64,000 nt of DNA from DATACN01 sp038215095. Its GTDB lineage: Bacteria; Actinomycetota; Thermoleophilia; Solirubrobacterales; Thermoleophilaceae. Of the stretch, positions 1 through 7,666 are shown piece by piece. The stretch lies in NCBI GenBank assembly GCA_038215095.1, contig JBBQRG010000002.1:1-64000 (forward strand), read 5' to 3'. The notes below the pieces were generated by a model, which was not told the DNA's origin, ran no database searches, and was given only the letters and a program-made list of their open reading frames with translations. Position 1 is the stretch's first letter. Every line of letters starts with the position of its first letter. The translations under genes and the position numbers were made by a program.

Positions 1-72
1 CGTTGTCTTTGTGCATATGCCTCTCGAGCTCGCCTGGGCGAACCCGCCACCGTGGTTGTTCGCTGTCGTAGT

Positions 73-96
73 GGGGGCCCGCGTTCGCGGGCCCCC
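73..96. terminator. GC-rich hairpin, probable terminator
   Basis: A perfect 10-bp stem with a GTTC loop (stem 73-82 and 87-96), followed on the plus strand by a pyrimidine-rich stretch. It lies just after the end of the minus-strand PadR gene (stop at 111) and could also end a plus-strand gene left of the window. There is no long T tract. The rest of 1-110 holds no gene that I can support. Confidence 0.55.
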
Positions 97-110
97 TTCC
101 TGCTTCCGGC

Positions 111-740
111 TCAGCCCTCCTCGGCGAGGATGGTGTAGAGCGCGCGCTTGGCGTCGCTCAGCACCTTCCGGGCCTCCTCGACGTTCGCCTTATCGCCGCT
201 GCGGACCACCTGGGCCGCTGCTATCGCCACGTCCTTGATGGTGCCCATCGCCTCGCGGGCCTCGTCGGTCACGTCGTTGCTGAACGCCTCCCCGGGGGGC
301 GCCTAGCTCGGTGCGCTTCTCCTCGACGTGGGCGCGGCCCTCGTCGGTGAGATCGAAGGCCTTACGGCCGTCGATCTCGGTCGTGCGCACGAGGTCCTCG
401 TCCTCGAGCTGGGCAGCGCCGGGTAGACCGAGCCGGGGCTTGGGCGCCAGGCGCCGTCGCTGCGCTGCTCGATCTCCTGCATCAGCTGGTAGCCGTTGCG
501 GAGCTCCTCGTCGAGCAGGACCAGCGCGGCGGCGCGGACGTCGCCGCGGCGGGCCTTGCGGCCGCGGCCGAAGGGCGGGCCGCCCTGGGGGAAGCCGCCG
601 CCGAACGGGAAATCGTGCCGGCGGGCGCGGTGGCCCGGGCCGCAGCGGCCGTGGCGGTGGCCGCCACCTTCCTTCATCGCCCTGAAGCCGGCGGCGAAGA
701 GCTGTCCGAGTGGGTCATTAGATGCGTATGTGCCTGTCAT
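111..740 (-). pseudogene. PadR-family regulator with two compensating frameshifts
   Basis: PadR proteins are winged-helix repressors that often control the neighbouring gene. The start at 740 (ATG, with AGGAG upstream) gives a protein closely like the intact PadR at 6895-7575: same MTGTYA start, same Phe/Gly/Pro-rich linker, same winged helix with NGYQLMQEIE and PSPGSVYPAL. Against that copy one base is missing near 417, and one is added in a C/G run near 291-296. The middle (REID/KAFDLTDEGRAHVEE part) is therefore in another frame, and the original frame meets TAG at 303-305. The two shifts cancel, so the frame is restored before the TGA at 111-113. As read, a 145-residue truncated protein is made. 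It is either a recent pseudogene or two sequencing errors. Confidence 0.75.
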
Positions 741-757
741 GTGAAATCTCCTGTCGA

Positions 758-763
758 TAGGTT
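758..763 (+). promoter_or_regulatory. -10 box TAGGTT for the alcohol dehydrogenase gene
   Basis: TAGGTT ends 8 bases before the GTG start at 772, the spacing expected for a leaderless transcript. It lies in the 31-bp gap between the divergent padR and adh genes, so PadR bound here would control both. A GTCGATA string at 753-759 recurs in the region upstream of the second padR gene. Confidence 0.5.
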
Positions 764-771
764 GGCCCGGG

Positions 772-1878
772 GTGAGGACCAGGGCCGCAGTGCTGGAGCA
801 GTTCGGGGCGCCGCTCGAGGTGCAGACGCTCGACTTGGCCGAGCCCGCGGCGGGCGAGGTGCTCGTTCGCCTCGAGGCCTGTGGGGTCTGCCACACCGAC
901 ATGTACACGGCCTCGGGCGCCGACCCGTCCGGCTACGCGCCGGCCGTCCTCGGGCACGAGGGCGCGGGCGTGGTGGAGAAGGTCGGCGAGGATGTGCGCG
1001 ACCTGGCCGAGGGCGACCACGTGGTGACCCTGTTCTCGCCCCAGTGCGGCGAGTGCATCCACTGCAAGTCCGACCAGACCAACCTCTGCCTGGCGATCCG
1101 CGAACAGCAGAACAAGGGTCACCTGCCCGACGGCACCACCCGCTTCAGCCGCGACGGCAAGGCGATCCGCCACTTCATGGGCACCTCCACGTTCTCCGAG
1201 TACACGGTCATGCCGGAGATCGCGCTCGCCAAGATCGATCCGGAGGCGCCGTTCGAGCACGCCTGCCTGTTCGCCTGCGGGCTCTCCACCGGGCTCGGCG
1301 CGGCGATCAACACCGCGAAGGTCGGCGCAGGCTCGACCTGCGTGGTGTTCGGCGTGGGGATGGTCGGGCTCGGGGCGATCGCGGGCTGCCGGCTGCAGGG
1401 CGCTGGGCGGATCGTGGCAATCGACCTGTCGGGCGACCGGCTGGCGCTGGCAATGGGCCAGGGCGCCACGGACACGATCATCGGCGGGGCCCACGCGGTC
1501 GAGCAGGTGCTCGAGATGACCGACGGCTTCGGCGCCGACTTCACCTTCGAGGCCACCGGCAATGTGAAGGTGATGCAGCAGGCGGTGGAGTCGGCGCGGA
1601 TGGGCTGGGGGCTGTGCACGGTCGCAGGGGTAGCGGGCAAGGGCGAGACGCTCGACATCGTGCCGCGGTTGCTCATCACGGGAAGAAGGGTCGCCGGGTC
1701 GAGCTTCGGCGGTGTCAAGGGCCGCACTCAGGTTCCCCAGTTCGTGGACCTCTACATGCAGGGCGAGATCGACGTCGATCCGTTCGTGTCGCACCACCTG
1801 ACGCTCGACGAGGTGAACAAGGGCTTCGAGCTGATGGAGGCCCAGGACGGCATCCGCAGCGTGATCCACTTCGAATGA
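772..1878 (+). CDS. Zinc-dependent class III alcohol dehydrogenase family protein
   Basis: Medium-chain NAD(P)-dependent dehydrogenase, 368 residues, GTG start. Visible are the catalytic zinc Cys in CGVCHTD (about 37-43), the GHEGAG motif (about 63-68), the four structural-zinc Cys (CGECIHCKSDQTNLC, about 98-112) and the Rossmann GVGMVGLGA (about 197-205). The SSFGGVKGR string near 325 is typical of glutathione- or mycothiol-dependent formaldehyde dehydrogenases (AdhC/FrmA class), so a role in thiol-linked formaldehyde or alcohol oxidation is likely, but the substrate is not shown. It is divergent from the broken padR gene and overlaps the next gene by ATGA. Confidence 0.85.
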   Translation: MRTRAAVLEQFGAPLEVQTLDLAEPAAGEVLVRLEACGVCHTDMYTASGADPSGYAPAVLGHEGAGVVEKVGEDVRDLAEGDHVVTLFSPQCGECIHCKSDQTNLCLAIREQQNKGHLPDGTTRFSRDGKAIRHFMGTSTFSEYTVMPEIALAKIDPEAPFEHACLFACGLSTGLGAAINTAKVGAGSTCVVFGVGMVGLGAIAGCRLQGAGRIVAIDLSGDRLALAMGQGATDTIIGGAHAVEQVLEMTDGFGADFTFEATGNVKVMQQAVESARMGWGLCTVAGVAGKGETLDIVPRLLITGRRVAGSSFGGVKGRTQVPQFVDLYMQGEIDVDPFVSHHLTLDEVNKGFELMEAQDGIRSVIHFE

Positions 1879-2342
1879 GCTCGCGGCGCGGCGCGATACG
1901 CATCCTCGGGGCGGCCCAGGTGGCGCTCCTGCTGCCGCTCCTCGAGATGGAGCGGAGGATGAGGAAGGCCGGCGGCCCGGGAATCATTGCGTTCGAGCTC
2001 GCCGGCACCCCGGAGCGCGCGAAGAAGATCATGCGCAAGTGGGGCGCCGAGGGCCAGGCCGCGGCTCGGGTCTCGCTGATTCTCGACTACCCGTTCCTCG
2101 TTACCTACTCCGGGCTGCAGTTCATCGGGTGCAAAGCTGCAGGCGGCCGCGCCGCGAAGGTCATCGCCCCGGCGCAGATCGCCGCCGGCGCCTTCGACGC
2201 CATCGAGAACACCGCCCTACTGGGCGTCCTCGCCGGGCGCGACGACCGGCTGCCGGCCCTCGCGCGCGCGTGTGCCCTGGCGAAGTTCGCGCTGCTCACG
2301 GTCGGCGGCCTTTATCGGGCTTTGGGCATCGCAACGCGCTAA
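1875..2342 (+). CDS. Small integral membrane protein of unknown function
   Basis: 155 residues; the ATG at 1875 overlaps the stop of the dehydrogenase gene (ATGA), so the two are co-transcribed and probably translationally coupled. Hydrophobic stretches at about 8-20, 66-86, 95-115 and 130-150 suggest three or four membrane segments. A conserved-looking motif FELAGTPERAKKIMRKWG sits near 40-57, followed by an Asp-Tyr pair before a membrane helix. I do not recognise a characterised family. Confidence 0.7.
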   Translation: MSSRRGAIRILGAAQVALLLPLLEMERRMRKAGGPGIIAFELAGTPERAKKIMRKWGAEGQAAARVSLILDYPFLVTYSGLQFIGCKAAGGRAAKVIAPAQIAAGAFDAIENTALLGVLAGRDDRLPALARACALAKFALLTVGGLYRALGIATR

Positions 2343-2431
2343 CCTCGGTAGTAGCTGCAAGCGGGGCTCCATCGTTTCCTCTCCCTCTCGTGGTCTTACC
2401 CACAGTGAGGAAGCGGGCCAGGAGTGCCCAG

Positions 2432-2812
2432 ATGGAAACGCAGCGCCAAGGCCATAGCGCCAACGCGGAAATCTCAGACGCCACCGTGCGGCTGATGCAC
2501 GAGTACACCGGCCGCGGCCCGACGCGATCGCGCACCACGATCAACGGGGACTCGGTGATGGTCCTGCTCGGCGACACTCTTACCAGAGGCGAGCGCAAGC
2601 TGGTCGACTCCGGCAAAGAGCAGCGCGTGCTGCAGATTCGCCACGACTTCCAGATGGTCATGCGCGACGAGCTGGTGAAAGCCGTCGAGAAGGCGACCGG
2701 CCGCAAGGTCATCGCGTTCATGAGCCAGAACCACATCGACCCGGATCTGGCCGCCGAGATCTTCGTGCTCGAGCCCGAGAAGAAGGGCGACGGGACCCCG
2801 CCGGTCGACTAA
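2432..2812 (+). CDS. DUF2294/MpsC-like family protein
   Basis: 126 residues. The start is fixed by AGGAG at 2420-2424, seven bases before the ATG. The order of motifs (EYTGRGPTRSRTTINGDSV, LLGDTLTRGERKLV, then RATGRKVIAFMSQNHIDPD-like text) matches the DUF2294 family, named MpsC in Pfam for a sodium-linked membrane-potential system in Bacillus. The protein is soluble by sequence. The name is from family recall, and the biochemical role here is unknown. It stands alone, about 90 bp after the membrane protein gene. Confidence 0.75.
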   Translation: METQRQGHSANAEISDATVRLMHEYTGRGPTRSRTTINGDSVMVLLGDTLTRGERKLVDSGKEQRVLQIRHDFQMVMRDELVKAVEKATGRKVIAFMSQNHIDPDLAAEIFVLEPEKKGDGTPPVD

Positions 2813-2943
2813 ACCTGACCAAATGGGCGGTACGTCCCGGTAGGTGACGTCTGCCGCGAAGTTTGAAATAATCCTGCGCTCCAGACAGGGACCGGGGCGC
2901 TGATCGCTCCGCGGCAGCGACGGGACCAACGAGGAGGTCCGAC

Positions 2944-3027
2944 ATGGGCGAGACCTACGCAGGGCCGGCGTCGGTGCGCTCCCGGGACGGGGTTACGGAG
3001 CGAATGCGAGGCGGACATGGCCAGTGA
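2944..3027 (+). CDS. 27-residue leader-like ORF with a strong ribosome site
   Basis: The best Shine-Dalgarno sequence of this stretch (GAGGAGG, 2931-2937) precedes the ATG at 2944 by about six bases. The ORF encodes 27 residues, starting MGETYAGPAS and ending RGGHGQ, and stops at 3025-3027, inside the next ORF, which starts at 3017. It could be a leader peptide or a translation-coupling device for the downstream genes. The preceding 130 bp (2813-2943) hold an AT-rich patch near 2864-2872 that may be the promoter. No family recognised. Confidence 0.45.
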   Translation: MGETYAGPASVRSRDGVTERMRGGHGQ

Positions 3028-3235
3028 CTCGCAGCGGCCCGAGCTGTCTGTCGCCGTCGCGGCCGCTCTGACCGAACTGGAAGCGGTGGCGCGCTATCGC
3101 CACGCACAGCGCCGGGCGGCGAGTGAAGAACGTGGAGACGCGCGGCCGCTCGAGTTCGACGCCAACGGCTTCCCGCTCGCCCAGCCGGCGACGGACTCAG
3201 TGCGACGAGTGAAGCGTCTGTTTGGCGATGCCTGA
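3017..3235 (+). CDS. Small hypothetical protein before the anti-sigma-type kinase
   Basis: 72 residues, starting MASDSQRPEL. It overlaps the 27-residue ORF upstream by 11 bases and the kinase gene downstream by 8 bases (ATGCCTGA), so the three form a stacked, coupled array. The sequence is helical, Ala/Arg/Glu-rich and soluble, with no motif I recognise. Position suggests a partner of, or translation gate for, the kinase; this is inference. Confidence 0.55.
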   Translation: MASDSQRPELSVAVAAALTELEAVARYRHAQRRAASEERGDARPLEFDANGFPLAQPATDSVRRVKRLFGDA

Positions 3236-3647
3236 CGGCGCGGCCACGTCGTCGGTCGAGTCCGCCGACTCCTTCCGGCTGACACTGACCCCATCGCGGA
3301 CCGCGGCCACCGAGGCGCGCCGTGCCCTGGGCGCCGTGAGCAGCGAGCTGGATGAGGACCTGGCCGAGCGCGCCAGCCTGGTGATCAGCGAGATCGTCAC
3401 CAACAGCCTTAAGCACGCGGACCTGAGCGAGACCGAACGGATCCAGCTCTCAGTGTCGGTCCGGCCCGATCTGCTGCGGATCGGGGTGACCGATCCCGGC
3501 GACGGCTTCGAGCCGGTCGCCCTCTGCCCCGGCGACGCGAGCGGCGTGGGCGGCTGGGGCCTCTGGGTGATCGACCAGATGACCGACCGCTGGGGCGTCG
3601 ACTTCAGCCACAGCACGTACGTCTGGTGCGAGTTCGACCGCGCCTGA
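3228..3647 (+). CDS. Anti-sigma-factor-type ATP-binding kinase (RsbW/SpoIIAB-like)
   Basis: 139 residues consisting of one GHKL ATPase domain. The N box (EIVTNSLKHA, about 58-67), G1 box (DPGDGF, about 91-96) and G2 box (GVGGWGLWVID, about 108-118) are visible. Proteins like this bind a sigma factor and/or phosphorylate an anti-anti-sigma factor, and are opposed by SpoIIE-type phosphatases such as the one at 20106-21755. No sigma or STAS gene is adjacent. The ATG at 3228 is preferred over a TTG six bases upstream because it makes the usual overlap. Its stop shares bases with the next start (TGATG). Confidence 0.8.
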   Translation: MPDGAATSSVESADSFRLTLTPSRTAATEARRALGAVSSELDEDLAERASLVISEIVTNSLKHADLSETERIQLSVSVRPDLLRIGVTDPGDGFEPVALCPGDASGVGGWGLWVIDQMTDRWGVDFSHSTYVWCEFDRA

Positions 3648-5272
3648 TGCCGCTGTCCTACACGAACGGCGTCACCGACACGCCGCTGCTGGGCGAGACG
3701 ATCGGCGCCAACCTGGAGCGCACCGCGCGGCGCTTCGGCGATCGCGAGGCGCTCGTGTCGCGCCACCAGGGGCTGCGCTACACCTACGCGGACTTCGACG
3801 CCGAGGTCGATCGCGTCGCGCGCGCGCTGCTGGCGCTGGGCCTCGAGAAGGGCGAGCGCGTCGGCATCTGGGCGCCCAACTGCGCCGAGTGGGCGCTCGT
3901 CCAGTACGCCACGGCCAAGCTCGGCGTCGTGCTGGTGAACATCAACCCGGCCTACCGGACCTCGGAGCTCGACTACGCGCTGAAGCAGTCCGGCTGCCGG
4001 GTGCTGGTGGCGGCCGAGAGCTTCAAGACGTCGGACTACCGGGCCATGGTCGAGGAGGTCCGGCCGGAGGCGGAGGCGCTCGAGGAGGTCCTCTTCATCG
4101 GGACGAGCGATTGGGGCCGGTTGCTCGAGGGCGACGCCGGCGAGGAGGCGCTGCGCGAGCGCGAGGCCCAGCTCGACTTCGACGACGCCATCAACATCCA
4201 GTACACGAGCGGCACCACCGGCTCGCCGAAGGGCGCCACGCTCTCCCACCACAACATCCTCAATAACGGCTTCTTCGTGGGCGAGTACTGCCGCTACACC
4301 GAGGAGGACAGGGTCTGCATCCCGGTGCCCTACTACCACTGCTTCGGCATGGTCATGGGCAACCTCGGCTGCACCACGCACGGCTCGTGCATGGTCATAC
4401 CGGCGCCGGCCTTCGAGCCCCAGGCGGTGCTGGAGACGGTGCAGGAGGAGAGGTGCACGAGCCTCTACGGCGTGCCGACGATGTTCATCGCCGAGCTCGA
4501 GCACCCGGGCTTCGCCGACTACGACCTCAGCTCGCTCCGCACGGGCATCATGGCCGGCTCGCCCTGCCCGGCGGAGGTCATGCGCAAGGCGATGGACCGC
4601 ATGAACATGGAGGGCGTGACCATCTGTTACGGCATGACCGAGACCTCCCCCGTTTCCACCCAGACAACCGCGGAGGACGAGGTCGAGCAGCGCGTTAGCA
4701 CGGTGGGCCGCATCCACCCGCACCTGGAGATCAAGATCGTGGACCCGGACACCGGCCACACGGTCGAGCGCGGCGACCCGGGCGAGCTGTGCACGCGCGG
4801 CTACAGCGTGATGCTCGGCTACTGGGAGGACGAGGAGCGCACGGCGGAGGCGATCGACCCCGCACGCTGGATGCACACCGGCGACCTGGCGACGATGGAC
4901 GAGGACGGCTACATGGCGATCGTCGGCCGCTCGAAGGACATGGTCATCCGCGGCGGCGAGAACGTCTACCCGCGCGAGGTCGAGGAGTTCCTCTACAAGC
5001 ACGACGCCGTGAGCGACGTGTCGGTGGTGGGCGTGCCCGACGAGCGCTTCGGCGAGGAGCTGGCGGCGTTCGTGATCGTGCGGGAGGGCGCGTCGCTCGA
5101 ACAGGACTGGCTGCGCGACTTCTGCCGCGACAAGATCGCCCACTTCAAGGTGCCGCGCTACGTGATCTTCGTAGAGGAGTTCCCGATGACGGTGACCGGC
5201 AAGATCCAGAAGTACAAGCTGCGCGAGCAGGCGCTCGAGCAGCTCGGCCTGAACGAGCCCGCGCCGGCGTAG
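3647..5272 (+). CDS. Acyl-CoA ligase (AMP-binding, FadD/AcsF-like)
   Basis: 541 residues. It activates a carboxylic (probably fatty) acid to acyl-AMP and then acyl-CoA. Signature motifs are YTSGTTGSPKG (about 185-195), the YGMTETSP adenylate motif (about 331-338), the TGD motif in WMHTGDLA, the hinge RSKDMVIRGGENVYP and the catalytic C-terminal lysine in TGKIQK. Length and motif text fit the medium- or long-chain acyl-CoA synthetase group. The ATG overlaps the kinase stop, so the genes are translationally linked, although no functional link is known. Chain-length preference cannot be read from the sequence. Confidence 0.9.
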   Translation: MPLSYTNGVTDTPLLGETIGANLERTARRFGDREALVSRHQGLRYTYADFDAEVDRVARALLALGLEKGERVGIWAPNCAEWALVQYATAKLGVVLVNINPAYRTSELDYALKQSGCRVLVAAESFKTSDYRAMVEEVRPEAEALEEVLFIGTSDWGRLLEGDAGEEALREREAQLDFDDAINIQYTSGTTGSPKGATLSHHNILNNGFFVGEYCRYTEEDRVCIPVPYYHCFGMVMGNLGCTTHGSCMVIPAPAFEPQAVLETVQEERCTSLYGVPTMFIAELEHPGFADYDLSSLRTGIMAGSPCPAEVMRKAMDRMNMEGVTICYGMTETSPVSTQTTAEDEVEQRVSTVGRIHPHLEIKIVDPDTGHTVERGDPGELCTRGYSVMLGYWEDEERTAEAIDPARWMHTGDLATMDEDGYMAIVGRSKDMVIRGGENVYPREVEEFLYKHDAVSDVSVVGVPDERFGEELAAFVIVREGASLEQDWLRDFCRDKIAHFKVPRYVIFVEEFPMTVTGKIQKYKLREQALEQLGLNEPAPA

Positions 5273-5291
5273 ACGGCCGCCCGGAACTTTG

Positions 5292-5297
5292 TAGCCT
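5292..5297 (+). promoter_or_regulatory. -10-like box TAGCCT upstream of the GH6 gene
   Basis: TAGCCT lies 9 bases before a TTG at 5307 and 15 before the ATG at 5313. If the gene is leaderless like many here, the TTG (two residues longer) would be the real start. Confidence 0.35.
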
Positions 5298-5312
5298 GCG
5301 GCGATCTTGACC

Positions 5313-6329
5313 ATGCGAAAAACAGCTCTCGCAATCGTTCTCGTGGCCCTCGTCGCGCTGGTGGCTGCCGGCGTCGCCTCGGCGTCCGGCGGCCAGAACC
5401 CGCGGGCCCGCGATCCGAACCCGCTCGTGGGGCAGCACTTGTGGGACCAGAACACGCCGTACAACCTGACCTGGAACGGCTATCGAGCCGCGCTGCGCGG
5501 GGGGCGCAAGGCAAACGCGAAGAAGATTCTGAAGCTGGCCCAGACGCCCCAGTTCCGCTGGTGGGGCCAGTGGGAGAAGCCCATCGTGAACAAGCTGCGC
5601 GGCACCTTCGGGCTGATGGACGCGGAGAGGCAGGGCCAGGTGATGCTCATCGCGGTGTTCGGCCACGACGGCGGCGGCTGCGGCCCGCACTTCACCGGTG
5701 GCGGCAAGGCCGCGGACGCGCGCTATCGCAGCTGGGTCAGGGGCGTGGCCAAGGGCATCGGCAACCGCGAGGCCGTGATCGCCTTCGAGCCCGACTCGCT
5801 CGGCACCGTCGAATGCCTCGCGAAGAGCCGCCAGTCCGCCCGCCTGAAGACGCTGGCCTACGGCGTAAAGGTGCTGTCGAAGCTGCCGCGGGCGACCGTG
5901 TACATCGAGGCGGGTGCGCCCGACTGGGACCCGGCGTCACTCATGGTCCGCAGGCTGAAGGCCGTGGGAGTCAAGCGCGTGCGCGGATTCATGCTGAACG
6001 TGACCCACATGGACACCACGAAGGCGGACATCCGTTACGGGCTGCGCATCTCCAAGGCACTCGGCGGCAAGCACTTCATCATCAACACGTCGCACAACGG
6101 CAGGGGGCCCGACTACAAGATCCCGCTCCATACCCGCTGGTGCAACCCGCCGAACGCCGCGGCCGGCCCGCGGCCGACTACTCACACCGCCAACAAGAAG
6201 GTCGACGCCTACATGTGGGTCGAGCGACCCGGCTTCTCGAACGGCCGCTGCCGCGGCGGCCCGCCCACCGGGAAGTGGTGGGAGAAGCGCGCCGTCCAGC
6301 TGGTCTCGCGCGCCAAGTGGTGGAAGTAG
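5313..6329 (+). CDS. Secreted glycoside hydrolase family 6 protein (cellulase-like)
   Basis: 338 residues from ATG 5313. The N terminus is a signal peptide: MRK, a hydrophobic core of about 17 residues, then an Ala-Ser-Ala cleavage region. The rest is a single GH6 catalytic domain. EPDSLG (about 153-158) carries the likely catalytic Asp region, followed by LNVTHM and the NTSHNGRGP loop (about 256-264), then the W/C-containing WCNPP segment. GH6 enzymes cut beta-1,4-glucans with inversion. There is no carbohydrate-binding module or linker. The role may be remodelling of self-made glucan or use of plant polymer. It stands alone and converges on the lipoprotein gene. Confidence 0.85.
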   Translation: MRKTALAIVLVALVALVAAGVASASGGQNPRARDPNPLVGQHLWDQNTPYNLTWNGYRAALRGGRKANAKKILKLAQTPQFRWWGQWEKPIVNKLRGTFGLMDAERQGQVMLIAVFGHDGGGCGPHFTGGGKAADARYRSWVRGVAKGIGNREAVIAFEPDSLGTVECLAKSRQSARLKTLAYGVKVLSKLPRATVYIEAGAPDWDPASLMVRRLKAVGVKRVRGFMLNVTHMDTTKADIRYGLRISKALGGKHFIINTSHNGRGPDYKIPLHTRWCNPPNAAAGPRPTTHTANKKVDAYMWVERPGFSNGRCRGGPPTGKWWEKRAVQLVSRAKWWK

Positions 6330-6345
6330 CCCTCGGCTAGGCCGG

Positions 6346-6879
6346 TCAGCGGCCGAAACGGCCCGTTAGCTCCCCGCGCGCGAGGGCCTTGCCGCGCACG
6401 GCGCGGTGCACGGCATCGGCGTTGGTGCCTGACTCGAGCCCGAGCGGCTTCGAGAGCGCGTAGAGGGTGAAGACGTAGTGGTGCGCCTTGTCGCCCTGCG
6501 GTGGGCAGGGTGGCGCCCAGCCCGTGTCGCCGGAGCTGTTGCTGCCCTGCCGCGGGGGCTTGCCGAGGCGGTGCGAGCGCGGCGGAATGTCCCACGCCGT
6601 CCAGTGGACGAAGGTGCCGCTGGGCGCGTCGGGATCCTCCACCAGCAGCGCCAGGCTGCGGGCGGAGGCCGGCACGCCTGACCAGCGCAGCGGCGGTGGC
6701 GAGCCCTTGCCGGAGCAGGTGAAGCGCGCCGGGATCGCGCCGCCGTCGCGGAAGGCCGGGCTGCTCAGGTGGATGCTCTCGGGCGCCGGCGGCGCGGGGG
6801 CCTTGACGGGCGAGCCGCCACCGCCGCCGCAGCCCGCGACCAGGACGAGCCCGGCCAGCGAGACGCAGCGGCGGAGCAT
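6346..6879 (-). CDS. YbhB/YbcL-type PEBP lipoprotein
   Basis: 177 residues. The N terminus MLRRCVSLAGLVLVAGC ends in a lipobox, so it is anchored outside the membrane, followed by a Gly-rich spacer. The rest is a phosphatidylethanolamine-binding-protein fold of the bacterial YbhB/YbcL group: LSSPAFRDGGAIPARFTCSG, then DPDAPSGTFVHWTAWDIP, the conserved ligand-pocket segment, then HHYVFTLYAL. The ligand in bacteria is not settled. Its TAGCTT box at 6888-6893 suggests separate transcription from the padR gene upstream. Confidence 0.85.
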   Translation of the reverse strand: MLRRCVSLAGLVLVAGCGGGGGSPVKAPAPPAPESIHLSSPAFRDGGAIPARFTCSGKGSPPPLRWSGVPASARSLALLVEDPDAPSGTFVHWTAWDIPPRSHRLGKPPRQGSNSSGDTGWAPPCPPQGDKAHHYVFTLYALSKPLGLESGTNADAVHRAVRGKALARGELTGRFGR

Positions 6880-6887
6880 TGGCTTAC

Positions 6888-6893
6888 AAGCTA
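6888..6893 (-). promoter_or_regulatory. -10 box TAGCTT for the PEBP lipoprotein gene
   Basis: Read on the minus strand, TAGCTT ends 8 bases before the ATG at 6879, with no Shine-Dalgarno between. It sits next to a CTAGCTAG palindrome at the end of the padR gene. Confidence 0.45.
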
Positions 6894-6894
6894 G

Positions 6895-7575
6895 CTAGCC
6901 CTCGTCGGTGCCGGCCTCGGGCTCGGCGTCTTCCTCGGCGAGGATCAGGTAGAGCGATCGCTTGGCGTCGCTCAGGACCTTGCGTGCCTGCTCGGACTGC
7001 GCCGGGTCGCCGGCGCGGACCACCTGGGCCGCGGCCACGGCCACGTCCTTGAGCACGCTCATCAGCTCCCGGGACTGGTCGCTGAAGTCGCCGCTGAACG
7101 CCTCCCAGGGGGCGCCGAGCTGCTCGCGGTTCTCCTCGACGTGCGCGCGGCCCTCGTCGGTCAGCTCGAACAGCCTCCGCCCGGTGCTCTCGCTTGTCCG
7201 CACGAGCCCCTCGTCCTCGAGCTGCTGCAGCGCGGGGTAGACCGAGCCCGGGCTGGGCCGCCAGGCGCCGTCGCTTCGCTCCTCGATCTCCTGCATCAGC
7301 TGGTAGCCGTTGCGCGGCTCCTCGTCGAGCAGCACGAGCGCGGCGGCGCGGACGTCGCCGCGGCGGGCCTTGCGTCCGCGTCCGAAGTGCGGCCCGCCGA
7401 AGGGGAAGCCCGGTCCGAACGGGAAGTCACCGCGACCGGCGCGGTGGCGCGGACCGTGGTGATGGTGCTGGTGGCGGCCGCGGCCGCCGCCTTGTGACAT
7501 CGCCTTGAATGCCCCGGCGAGCGCGTACTGGAGCCGCTCGAAGGGGTCGTTTCCTGCTGCGTATGTGCCTGTCAT
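6895..7575 (-). CDS. PadR-family transcriptional regulator
   Basis: 226 residues, intact. An N-terminal His/Gly-rich stretch (HQHHHHGPRH, about 35-44) and Phe-Pro-Gly linker precede the winged-helix domain (about 72-150: RGDVRAAALVLLDEEPRNGYQLMQEIEERS, then the wing PSPGSVYPALQQLEDEGLV). The C-terminal helical part (about 160-215) is the dimerisation region. Start is ATG 7575 with AGGAG upstream. Its closest relative in the window is the broken PadR at 111-740. The His-rich segment may bind metal (inference). It probably autoregulates through the dyad at 7597-7620. Confidence 0.9.
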   Translation of the reverse strand: MTGTYAAGNDPFERLQYALAGAFKAMSQGGGRGRHQHHHHGPRHRAGRGDFPFGPGFPFGGPHFGRGRKARRGDVRAAALVLLDEEPRNGYQLMQEIEERSDGAWRPSPGSVYPALQQLEDEGLVRTSESTGRRLFELTDEGRAHVEENREQLGAPWEAFSGDFSDQSRELMSVLKDVAVAAAQVVRAGDPAQSEQARKVLSDAKRSLYLILAEEDAEPEAGTDEG

Positions 7576-7596
7576 CGAAAGGTTCTCCTCATGTCA

Positions 7597-7620
7597 GTCG
7601 ATCTATACCGATATATCGAC
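7597..7620. promoter_or_regulatory. Candidate PadR operator upstream of padR
   Basis: An AT-rich imperfect inverted repeat with GTCGAT and ATCGAC as outer arms, containing the perfect 10-bp palindrome CGATATATCG at 7609-7618. It lies 22-45 bases before the padR start and overlaps the likely -10 region on the minus strand. A related GTCGATA string lies in front of the other PadR gene (753-759). Confidence 0.5.
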
Positions 7621-7666
7621 GATAGCTCATCGGGCTGAATCCGTCAACGCCGGGTAGGGAAAGCCG

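Noticed and set aside
615..2342. A single 575-codon gene from 615 to 2342
   Set aside because: Only the last 155 codons look like a protein. The first part runs in another frame of the dehydrogenase gene, so the gene starts at ATG 1875.
3197..5464. Minus-strand open frame of about 755 codons opposite the acyl-CoA ligase gene
   Set aside because: It is antisense to a gene with all ligase motifs, and the translated text is His/Arg/Leu-rich noise.
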